From positions 1 to 10,367 of the forward strand of contig JAFUJY010000041.1 of the NCBI GenBank assembly GCA_017467985.1: 10,367 bases of DNA. The letters run 5' to 3'. This document shows positions 1 through 5,339 of this stretch, piece after piece. The notes beneath the pieces are model-generated. The model was not told where the DNA came from, did no database searches, and was given only the letters and a program-made list of their open reading frames with translations. The position numbers and the translations under genes were made by a program. This DNA comes from Bacillota bacterium (GTDB taxonomy: Bacteria; Bacillota; Clostridia; Lachnospirales; Bianqueaceae). Each line of letters begins with the position of its first letter. Position 1 is the stretch's first letter.

Positions 1-148
1 AATTATTCGATAAAAAGAAAAATTCCCCGCCGTCGGGCTCCATTGTGCTGCCCAAAAATAAAAAGTGCCGGACGAATCGTTCGATTTTTGATGGATTTTT
101 GATCTGATCAAGGTGAACGACTCGCCCGGCGCTTATTTTTTTGCCCTT
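1..148. other. Gene-free left flank with small palindromes
   Basis: I see no credible coding region in this AT-rich stretch. It holds an 11-bp-period direct repeat, GATTTTTGAT at 83-92 and again at 94-103. This runs into a 13-bp palindrome, TTGATC-T-GATCAA, at 99-111. A smaller inverted pair, CGAA/TTCG, lies at 73-83. These could be operator or upstream elements of a gene beyond the left edge, but no promoter can be assigned. The open frame beginning at 113 has no ribosome binding site and runs through the hairpin repeats, so it was not called. Confidence 0.4.
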
Positions 149-205
149 TTGTGCCAGCTGGTATCGGAAAATGGCTTATTTAGCGGGGTTGCGCAGCTGG
201 CACAA
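149..205. repeat. 12-bp inverted repeat bordering the tandem repeat
   Basis: TTGTGCCAGCTG at 149-160 is the exact reverse complement of CAGCTGGCACAA at 194-205. The arms are separated by 33 bases and could form a stem-loop. The right arm is the start of the first 64-bp repeat unit, so the left arm looks like an inverted, truncated copy of the same element. Confidence 0.7.
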
Positions 206-334
206 GGCTCCAAAATGCCAGCCGCGGTGGTAGGTTGTCATCAAGAACCCCGTTGCGCAGCTGGCACAAGATTTCAAAATGCCAGCTGCGGCGGCAGGTT
301 GCCATCAAGAACCCCATTCCCCAGCTGGCACAGC
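191..334. repeat. 64-bp tandem repeat with hairpin arms, 2.2 copies
   Basis: Unit 1 spans 191-254 and unit 2 spans 255-318. They match at 56 of 64 positions, and all eight differences are transitions. A third, truncated copy begins at 319 and keeps only the CAGCTGGCA core before diverging. Each full unit carries an internal inverted repeat. In unit 2 the arms CGCAGCTGGCA (256-266) and TGCCAGCTGCG (280-290) are perfectly complementary over 11 bp with a 13-base loop. In unit 1 the same arms (192-202 and 216-226) have one mismatch. The second half of the unit (GGTTG.CATCAAGAACCCC) is conserved but outside the hairpin. The layout resembles REP/BIME-type intergenic elements. No open frame, transposase or target duplication is visible. 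Confidence 0.8.
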
Positions 335-341
335 ACACCAA

Positions 342-373
342 AAAAAGCTGACACCCGGAGGCATCAGCTTTTT
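342..373 (-). terminator. Rho-independent terminator of the oxidoreductase operon
   Basis: AAAAAGCTGA (342-351) pairs with TCAGCTTTTT (364-373) around a 12-base loop. Read on the minus strand it lies 9 bases past the stop of the last operon gene and ends in a run of U, as expected for an intrinsic terminator. The symmetric A/T arms mean it could also act on plus-strand transcripts. Confidence 0.75.
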
Positions 374-381
374 GCGTAAAA

Positions 382-1488
382 TTAATCCAAAATTCCGGCT
401 AAAACAGCCTTTTTCATGGGAGCAGCGGGCGTGTAGTCAGCCTTCAGCTCGGTCCAGGTACCGGTCTTGCCGGCGGTCTCGAACCCTTCGATGGCTTCCA
501 GCACATGGAAGGTCTGGGTGTAGTCGGCGCGGGCGCGGCGGCCATCACGAATGGCGTTGGCCATGTCCGCAAGGCCCAAGCCCCGGGAATTCTCTTTGTA
601 GTCGAAAATCAGCGGAATTTCCCGCATCTCTTTCTCTTCGGGACGATACAGCTTAACAGGACCGCCAAAGGTGTTGGGGTCGGGCACAATCAGGGTACCT
701 TCAGAACCGTAGATTTCGAAGCGAGCCTGGCCGGGATAATGTACATCGAAGGTGGTGAACAGGGTTCCGATGGCGCCGGAGGCGTATTCCACGGTACCAG
801 CGATATGAGTGGACACGTTAACTTCGATGGGGGTACCGGCGAAGGGCTGGCTGGTGATCATGCGGGTGGGGAAGGTGCGGCGGGTGGCAGCCATAACGCG
901 CTTGATGGGACCCATCAGGTTTACCATGGCAGTCAGGTAGTAGGGGCCCATATCCATCATGGGGCCGCCGCCGTACTGATAGTAAAAGTCCGGATCGGGA
1001 TGCCAGCGCTCGTGGCCGCGGCAAATCATAAAAGCGGCGGAGCCGATGGGGGTTCCGATGTAGCCGTCTTCAATGAGCTTGCGGCAGGTCTGGATGCCAG
1101 CGCCCATGAAAGTATCCGGTGCGCCGCCCAGCATCAGGCCCTTTTCCACAGCCAGGTCGCGCAGCTCGATGCCCTCTGCCAGGCTGGCACCCAGGGGCTT
1201 TTCGGAGTAAACATGCTTGCCGGCCAGGAGAGCCGCCTTGGTCACTTCGTAATGCTCGTAGGGACGGGTCAGGTTCAAAACAATATCCACTTCCGGATCA
1301 GCGAAAGCATCGTGCATGGTTTCGTAGATCTTGGGAATGTTGTAATCCGCCTGGGCCTTTTCGGCACGCTCGCGCACCAGGTCACAGACACCGATCAGAT
1401 TCAGTTCTTTAAACAGCCCGGTAATATTCTTCAGGTAAATGCCGCTGATATTACCTACACCGATCATGGCAACATTAATCTTTTTCAT
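382..1488 (-). CDS. Gfo/Idh/MocA-family NAD(P)-dependent oxidoreductase (third operon gene)
   Basis: This 368-residue cytosolic protein has the usual family length. An N-terminal Rossmann fold carries a GVGNIS dinucleotide-binding loop (residues 10-15). The family EKP motif lies at 96-98 and supplies the lysine that is usually catalytic. The C-terminal alpha/beta domain begins near residue 120. The motif that is normally D-x-G-x-H reads D179-M-G-P-Y183-Y184, so the usual catalytic histidine is replaced by tyrosine; from general knowledge this DMGPYY form recurs in one subgroup of the family. The start is ATG at 1488, preceded by GAGGTG with a 6-base spacer; the GTG at 1497 lies inside that ribosome binding site. 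It sits 18 bases after the ThuA-domain gene, and a terminator follows. It probably oxidises or reduces a sugar or polyol derivative with NAD(P); the substrate is unknown. Confidence 0.9.
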   Translation of the reverse strand: MKKINVAMIGVGNISGIYLKNITGLFKELNLIGVCDLVRERAEKAQADYNIPKIYETMHDAFADPEVDIVLNLTRPYEHYEVTKAALLAGKHVYSEKPLGASLAEGIELRDLAVEKGLMLGGAPDTFMGAGIQTCRKLIEDGYIGTPIGSAAFMICRGHERWHPDPDFYYQYGGGPMMDMGPYYLTAMVNLMGPIKRVMAATRRTFPTRMITSQPFAGTPIEVNVSTHIAGTVEYASGAIGTLFTTFDVHYPGQARFEIYGSEGTLIVPDPNTFGGPVKLYRPEEKEMREIPLIFDYKENSRGLGLADMANAIRDGRRARADYTQTFHVLEAIEGFETAGKTGTWTELKADYTPAAPMKKAVLAGILD

Positions 1489-1506
1489 AGGACGCACCTC
1501 CGGGAA

Positions 1507-2229
1507 TTAATACATTTTAGCGGTGTTTTCGAAACGCTCGGTGGTCAGACCGTGCTCGGCGGCATAGGCCTTGCCCTCGCCAGCCCACAGCATACCCCGC
1601 TCCATCAGCACTTCGGCGGTGGGGGATTTTTCGAAAACATCATCGTGATGACCTAAAGACAGATAGAATACGCGGCCCAGGCCCCAGAATTTGGTCCAGG
1701 CAACGGGCATATCCACGGGCTTGTTGGCGATGTGGTAGTAGGGAACCACGGGGAAGCGAGTGGTGGCCAGCACTTCGATAGCTGGATCTACATGCAGATA
1801 ATAATGCTCAGAGCAAACCTCAAAGTCCTCCAGGCCTTCGGTGATGGGGCTGGAGCCGTGGCAAATATTAACGGTATAGTTGATGCCGTCGCCGCCGGGG
1901 TGGGATACCCACTGACCGCCGGTCATGAACTGCCATTCGGTATCGTTACGGAAGGCGTCACACATACCACCGTGGCAGCCCACCAGACCTACGCCTGCAC
2001 CTACAGCCTTGCTCACATTCTTGGAATACTCACGCTCAATGGTGCCCATGGTCCAGCAGGCTACGATCAGATCCAGCTTCATCAGAGCATCCAGATCGGC
2101 CAAAACGTCCAATGTGTCAGAAATGGTTACCTCGTAACCGTTCTTTTCCAATAATCCTGCAAATCTTTTAGAGGTCAGGGTGGGTTCGTGACCCTGCCAT
2201 CCACCTTGAATAATTAATGCTGTTTTCAT
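1507..2229 (-). CDS. ThuA-domain protein (class I glutamine amidotransferase-like fold)
   Basis: This 240-residue protein matches the ThuA (trehalose utilization) family along its whole length. Supporting features are MKTALIIQGGWQGHEP at the N terminus, GLVGCHGG (81-88), GGQWVSHPGG (104-113), SEHYYLH (140-146), and PVAWTKFWGLGRVFYLSLGHHDD near 175-197, which corresponds to the family's typical W-x(4)-G-x-GRVFY-x-x-LGH block. The fold is related to class I glutamine amidotransferases. ThuA proteins commonly sit beside Gfo/Idh/MocA oxidoreductases in sugar catabolic clusters, as here, but their exact reaction is family-dependent and not deducible. The ATG at 2229 was chosen because GGAGG lies 8 bases upstream and the conserved sequence starts there. 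A longer in-frame start at 2301 would overlap the upstream gene by 44 bases. It lies 28 bases after the first operon gene. Confidence 0.9.
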   Translation of the reverse strand: MKTALIIQGGWQGHEPTLTSKRFAGLLEKNGYEVTISDTLDVLADLDALMKLDLIVACWTMGTIEREYSKNVSKAVGAGVGLVGCHGGMCDAFRNDTEWQFMTGGQWVSHPGGDGINYTVNICHGSSPITEGLEDFEVCSEHYYLHVDPAIEVLATTRFPVVPYYHIANKPVDMPVAWTKFWGLGRVFYLSLGHHDDVFEKSPTAEVLMERGMLWAGEGKAYAAEHGLTTERFENTAKMY

Positions 2230-2257
2230 AACTTGTGCCTCCATAGTATTTGTATTT

Positions 2258-3313
2258 TTAGATGTGACAAGCCTTACCTGCGCCATCCTTGGCAGATTCA
2301 AACAACAAATCCACCACGTTCATGACGCGGATCAGCTGTTCGTGGGTGACCATGGGTTTAGCGCCATTTTCCAGGACATCCACAATATTATTGTAGTAAT
2401 CAGACCAGTGGGAGTCCACTTCAGGTAAAGGCAGTTCCACCATGGTATGGGCGGGACGGGGAGCCATGGTACGAGTGGGGCCGGCTGCGGTATATACAAT
2501 GTCGTCCGCCCAGCTCATGGCACCATCTTCCTTCAGCTGCATGATCTTGCCTTCACACTGCCAGTTGTCCACCTGCAGGGTGCCCTCGGTGCCGGTTACG
2601 TGCCAGCGGGGGGCGTTGATCAGGGTGTTGGTAGACATTTCCAGCATGGCTACTGCACCGTTTTCAAACTTCAAGGTCAGCTTAATGTTATCATCCACTT
2701 CCGGTGTAAAAATGGAGAGCAAATGGCCGTCCACAGAGGTTACGGGGGAGTCGATCATATTCATGATCTGGTCAATCAGATGAATACCCCAGTCCAGCAG
2801 CATGCCGCCGCCATTGACCTTGTAGCCACGCCAGCCGTGCATGGCCCGGCGGGATCCCTGAACTTTACTCTCGATAAAATACGGCTTGCCCAGCAGTCCG
2901 TCTTCGATGGCCTTGCATACGATGCGATAGTCCTTATCCAGACGACGATTCTGATGTACAGTGAATAACAGACCGGTCTCTTGGGCCACAGCCACGATTT
3001 CCTTCAGTTCATCACAGTTCAAGGTAACGGGCTTTTCACAGATTACGTTCTTGCCTGCGCGCAGTGCAGCGATGCTCAGATCTTTGTGAAAATTGTTGGG
3101 GGTCGCGATGGTGATCAGCTGTACTTCGGGGTCCGCCAACAGCGCCTCCAAAGAATCATAGGCGATAAGACCTGCTTCCACGGCCTTTTCCCGAGCCTCG
3201 GGACGGATATCCCAAGCGCCCTTTACAGTAATACCCGGAACATGTTCCTTCAGATTGCGGTGGTGCCAGCTGCCCATACCGCCGTATCCAATAATTGCAT
3301 GAATAATTGACAT
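2258..3313 (-). CDS. Gfo/Idh/MocA-family NAD(P)-dependent oxidoreductase (first operon gene)
   Basis: This protein of 351 residues has an N-terminal Rossmann domain with a GYGGMG loop (9-14), the TPNNFH segment (71-76) and the EKPV motif (93-96). It has an intact GGGMLLDWGIHLID block in which D174, G176, H178 and D181 match the family's D-x-G-x-H-x-x-D active-site pattern. It therefore looks like a catalytically complete sugar or inositol-type dehydrogenase, unlike the third gene of the operon, which has tyrosine in place of H178. The start is ATG at 3313, with GGAGG 9 bases upstream. It leads the operon and faces an AraC-family regulator, which suggests substrate-induced expression. The substrate cannot be assigned. 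Confidence 0.92.
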   Translation of the reverse strand: MSIIHAIIGYGGMGSWHHRNLKEHVPGITVKGAWDIRPEAREKAVEAGLIAYDSLEALLADPEVQLITIATPNNFHKDLSIAALRAGKNVICEKPVTLNCDELKEIVAVAQETGLLFTVHQNRRLDKDYRIVCKAIEDGLLGKPYFIESKVQGSRRAMHGWRGYKVNGGGMLLDWGIHLIDQIMNMIDSPVTSVDGHLLSIFTPEVDDNIKLTLKFENGAVAMLEMSTNTLINAPRWHVTGTEGTLQVDNWQCEGKIMQLKEDGAMSWADDIVYTAAGPTRTMAPRPAHTMVELPLPEVDSHWSDYYNNIVDVLENGAKPMVTHEQLIRVMNVVDLLFESAKDGAGKACHI

Positions 3314-3345
3314 AAGGTAAAACCTCCTTTTTCGTCAGTCTTTAC

Positions 3346-3374
3346 TTGTATTATAAATGAAGTCGTGATAAAAT
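3346..3374 (+). promoter_or_regulatory. Candidate promoter of the AraC-family gene, overlapping the divergent promoter
   Basis: On the plus strand TTGTAT (3346-3351) and TAAAAT (3369-3374) are separated by 17 bases. TG at 3366-3367 makes an extended -10 (TGnTAAAAT). It occupies nearly the same DNA as the minus-strand promoter of the operon, so RNA polymerase could probably not occupy both at once. Confidence 0.4.
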
Positions 3375-3378
3375 AAAA
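3350..3378 (-). promoter_or_regulatory. Candidate promoter of the oxidoreductase/ThuA operon
   Basis: On the minus strand a perfect TATAAT -10 lies at 3355-3350. With a 17-base spacer the -35 position (3378-3373) reads TTTTAT, a poor match to TTGACA. A strong -10 with a weak -35 is what an activator-dependent promoter looks like, and an AraC-family gene lies next to it. The site is about 40 bases upstream of the first operon gene. Confidence 0.5.
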
Positions 3379-3381
3379 GAG

Positions 3382-3411
3382 CAATTTTCTATAAAAAACA
3401 ATCAATTCTTG
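3382..3411. promoter_or_regulatory. Possible AraC-family binding half-sites
   Basis: CAATTTTCT (3382-3390) and CAATTCTTG (3403-3411) form an imperfect direct repeat with a 21-base register, about two helical turns. AraC-family dimers often bind such spacings. The pair lies just upstream of the -35 position of the minus-strand operon promoter, where an activator would be expected. The match is short and AT-rich, so this is tentative. Confidence 0.25.
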
Positions 3412-3430
3412 CGATTTGGAGATAAAAACT

Positions 3431-4219
3431 ATGATTCCATATTATGAACAAAATCAGCGGCGGGTTCGGCTGAGTTCGGTTAAAAAGAAATTTTGGTTTC
3501 GCGGACATCTGCACGTGGAGTGTGAGTTGATTTGGGTGCGAACAGGGCAGATGCATATCATCTGCGATAATCAGGAGTATCGTATCGGTGCAGGAGAGAT
3601 GTTTATGATTTTTCCCAATCAGGTGCATGCATATTTGGAGACGGTGGATGATGTGGATGGTTATTTTGTGCTGTTTCATCCGGAGGATGCTCCGCTTCTG
3701 AAAAAACATCTCATACACACCTATCCCAAGCATCCTTGGCTGAAAGGGGATGAAATCTCGCCGGAACTTGCCTACAGTCTGGATTGGCTGGAGCGAGAGT
3801 ATGTGGCCCAAAATGAGAAAATGGTGAAGGCGCTGATTTCCACAATTATGGTGAAGGCTTATGAAAGCGTGGAGCCGGTGGAGAATGCCGGCGGCCGGGA
3901 AGCAGACGTAATTCGCCAGGCTATGGAGTATCTAAACGAACATTATGCGGAGAATATTTCTCTGGAGGGGCTGGCCCGCAAGATGGGAGTCAGTCATTAT
4001 CATCTGTCCCATTTGTTTTCAGGATATCTGAAAATGGGTTTCCGGGCATATTTGAATGCACTGCGGATGGAAGAAGCCAAGCGGCTGCTCAAGACGACGG
4101 ATGAGCCAATCACCCAGATTGCGTATAGTTGTGGGTATAATAGCCAGACCACATTTAATCGGGTATTTCGTGAGCGTTTTGATAAAACACCCCGGGAGAT
4201 GAGGGATGAAAAAAAGTGA
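3431..4219 (+). CDS. AraC-family transcriptional regulator with cupin sensor domain
   Basis: This is a 262-residue DNA-binding regulator. The N-terminal part (about 10-150) has the AraC ligand-binding cupin pattern: H26-L-H28-x-E30 followed by G-x-x-HI, RIGAGEMFMIFPNQVH (51-66) and a FVLFHP segment. The C-terminal 100 residues hold two helix-turn-helix motifs, at about 176-198 (ISLEGLARKMGVSHYHLSHLFS) and about 226-250 (the typical AraC signature around IAYSCGYNSQTTFNRVF), ending with KTPREMR. The start at ATG 3431 has GGAG 9 bases upstream; the in-frame TTG at 3416 overlaps that site. It is divergent from the oxidoreductase/ThuA operon with 117 bases between start codons, the usual layout for a local activator that senses the pathway's sugar. 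No clear terminator follows; the rplM promoter begins only 20 bases after its stop. Confidence 0.93.
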   Translation: MIPYYEQNQRRVRLSSVKKKFWFRGHLHVECELIWVRTGQMHIICDNQEYRIGAGEMFMIFPNQVHAYLETVDDVDGYFVLFHPEDAPLLKKHLIHTYPKHPWLKGDEISPELAYSLDWLEREYVAQNEKMVKALISTIMVKAYESVEPVENAGGREADVIRQAMEYLNEHYAENISLEGLARKMGVSHYHLSHLFSGYLKMGFRAYLNALRMEEAKRLLKTTDEPITQIAYSCGYNSQTTFNRVFRERFDKTPREMRDEKK

Positions 4220-4238
4220 AAATATTTAAAAGTTTTTC

Positions 4239-4267
4239 TTGACAACAGACTTGCAGTATACTATAAT
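4239..4267 (+). promoter_or_regulatory. Consensus sigma-A promoter for rplM-rpsI
   Basis: TTGACA (4239-4244) and TATAAT (4262-4267) are both perfect matches, with the optimal 17-base spacer. This fits a very strong housekeeping promoter. Transcription should begin near 4274, giving a leader of about 80 bases before rplM. Confidence 0.92.
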
Positions 4268-4271
4268 ATAT

Positions 4272-4349
4272 AGGCATGACTGTTGATATGCCTGCGCCAC
4301 TAGCCCCGGTTCAGACTATGAGACAGAGCAATATAATCAAGGAGTGGAC
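4272..4349 (+). ncRNA. Structured 5' leader of rplM, candidate L13 autoregulatory leader
   Basis: The leader between the promoter and rplM begins with a perfect 6-bp stem, AGGCAT (4272-4277) with ATGCCT (4288-4293), and a 10-base loop. A GC-rich segment (4294-4313) and a purine-rich stretch follow before the AAGGAG ribosome binding site (4339-4344). Ribosomal protein L13 leaders with autoregulatory function are known in Firmicutes, and position and size fit. I have not matched it to that RNA family's consensus, so the identity is an inference. Confidence 0.45.
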
Positions 4350-4356
4350 ATGTTCT

Positions 4357-4791
4357 ATGAAGACATATATGCCCAGTGCAAAGAATATTGACAGAAAGTG
4401 GTACGTTGTAGATGCCGCTGGTCTGACCATGGGTCGTCTTACCTCTCAGGTAGCAGCGATCCTGCGCGGTAAGAATAAGCCGCAGTTTACTCCCTTTATG
4501 GATATGGGAGACTATGTAATCATCATTAATGCATCTCAGATCAAGTTCACCGGCAAGAAGCTGGAGAAGAAGGTCTACAGCACTCATACCGGTCAGCCTG
4601 GTGGTAAGACCGAGATCCTGGCTAAGCACATGATGGAGAAGAATCCTGAGCTGGCCGTTAAGTACGCCGTAAAAGGCATGTTGCCCAAGAATGCTTTGGG
4701 ACGTCAGATGTTCAAGAAGCTGAAGGTTTATGCTGGTGCTGAGCATGAGCATCAGGCACAGAAGCCCGAAGTTCTGGTAATCGAAGCATAA
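4357..4791 (+). CDS. rplM: 50S ribosomal protein L13
   Basis: This 144-residue protein is the large-subunit ribosomal protein L13, of normal bacterial length. Diagnostic segments are NIDRKWYVVDAAGLTMGRL (10-28), the GDYVIIINA strand (51-59), the KVYSTHTGQPGG block (72-83), and the C-terminal GMLPKNALGRQMFKKLKVY signature (107-125) followed by AEHEHQAQKPE. The start is ATG 4357, which gives the usual N-terminal length. An in-frame extension back to 4276 would translate the leader and is rejected. The ribosome binding site AAGGAG is 12 bases upstream, rather far. A better-spaced ATG at 4350 (5 bases) is out of frame and opens only a 13-codon frame. Codon use is strongly biased (CGT, GGT, AAG, CTG), as in other highly expressed genes. 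It is followed at 18 bases by rpsI. Confidence 0.97.
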   Translation: MKTYMPSAKNIDRKWYVVDAAGLTMGRLTSQVAAILRGKNKPQFTPFMDMGDYVIIINASQIKFTGKKLEKKVYSTHTGQPGGKTEILAKHMMEKNPELAVKYAVKGMLPKNALGRQMFKKLKVYAGAEHEHQAQKPEVLVIEA

Positions 4792-4809
4792 GAAAGGAGA
4801 ACATGAAAA

Positions 4810-5202
4810 ATGGCTACACAGTACTATTATGGAACCGGTAGAAGAAAGTCCAGCGTTGCCCGTGTATACCTGATGCCCGGTACCGGTAATATTGTAATCA
4901 ACAAGAAGAATATCGATGAGTATTTTGGCACCGATATCCTGAAGATGATCGTTCGTCAGCCCTTCGCAGTAACCGAGACCGAAGGTAAGTTCGATGTTAT
5001 GGTTAACGTAGAAGGCGGCGGTTTCACTGGCCAGGCTGGTGCAATCCGTCATGGTATTTCCCGCGCTCTGTTGGAAGTTGACGAGGAGATGCGCAGCGCT
5101 CTGAAGCGTGCTGGCTTCCTGACTCGTGACCCCAGAATGAAGGAAAGAAAGAAGTATGGTTTGAAGGCTGCTCGTCGTGCACCTCAGTTCTCCAAGCGAT
5201 AA
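4810..5202 (+). CDS. rpsI: 30S ribosomal protein S9
   Basis: This protein of 130 residues is small-subunit ribosomal protein S9. It begins with YYGTGRRKSSVARVYL (6-21), has the central GGGFTGQAGAIRHGISRAL block (about 75-94), and ends in the basic tail RRAPQFSKR. In the known ribosome structure this tail reaches the P-site tRNA. The start at ATG 4810 follows AAAGGAG by 10 bases. It is co-transcribed with rplM, the standard bacterial pairing, and ends at a strong terminator. The long open frame on the opposite strand is a compositional shadow. Confidence 0.98.
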   Translation: MATQYYYGTGRRKSSVARVYLMPGTGNIVINKKNIDEYFGTDILKMIVRQPFAVTETEGKFDVMVNVEGGGFTGQAGAIRHGISRALLEVDEEMRSALKRAGFLTRDPRMKERKKYGLKAARRAPQFSKR

Positions 5203-5222
5203 TTCGAACACTACAAGAAATC

Positions 5223-5258
5223 AAGAGATGTTTTCCAGATGGAAGACATCTCTTTTTT
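5223..5258 (+). terminator. Strong rho-independent terminator of rplM-rpsI
   Basis: AAGAGATG (5223-5230) pairs with CATCTCTT (5247-5254). The stem continues inward, with one G-U pair, to CC/GG at 5235-5236/5241-5242, closing a 4-base loop. This gives about 14 bp of stem, followed by six T residues (5253-5258). It begins 20 bases after the rpsI stop. Confidence 0.95.
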
Positions 5259-5272
5259 CGTGCCGAAATCTA

Positions 5273-5301
5273 TTGACAAAGGCTGACGCTTGCTTTAAAA
5301 T
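5273..5301 (+). promoter_or_regulatory. Strong promoter of the 659-codon gene
   Basis: A perfect TTGACA (5273-5278) and TAAAAT (5296-5301), one mismatch from consensus, are separated by 17 bases. It lies directly after the rpsI terminator and about 40 bases before the GTG start of the next gene, so that gene is expressed independently of the ribosomal operon. Confidence 0.85.
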
Positions 5302-5339
5302 GAATATGTATATTATCTGAAAGGTTGGAGGTGAAGAGA

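Noticed and set aside
191..334. CRISPR array
   Set aside because: The whole 64-bp unit is conserved, with no variable spacer alternating with a constant repeat; there are only about two copies and no cas genes.
113..379. Plus-strand open frame of 88 codons in the left flank
   Set aside because: It has no ribosome binding site, it runs through the 64-bp tandem repeats (so its peptide repeats too), and it ends in the terminator.
505..1656. Plus-strand open frame of 383 codons antisense to the third operon gene
   Set aside because: It is an exact shadow of the well-supported oxidoreductase gene, with low-complexity G/A/H-rich translation, no ribosome binding site and no family resemblance.
4211..4240. 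Terminator after the AraC gene
   Set aside because: Only A-rich and T-rich stretches with no GC-containing stem; the stretch merges with the rplM -35 element.
4276..4356. 27-residue N-terminal extension of L13
   Set aside because: It would start at the first bases of the transcript without a ribosome binding site, and it is not part of the L13 family.
4300..5211. Minus-strand open frame of 303 codons across rplM and rpsI
   Set aside because: Both plus-strand genes are certain ribosomal proteins; the biased codons of highly expressed genes produce long open antisense frames, and the translation looks like no protein family.
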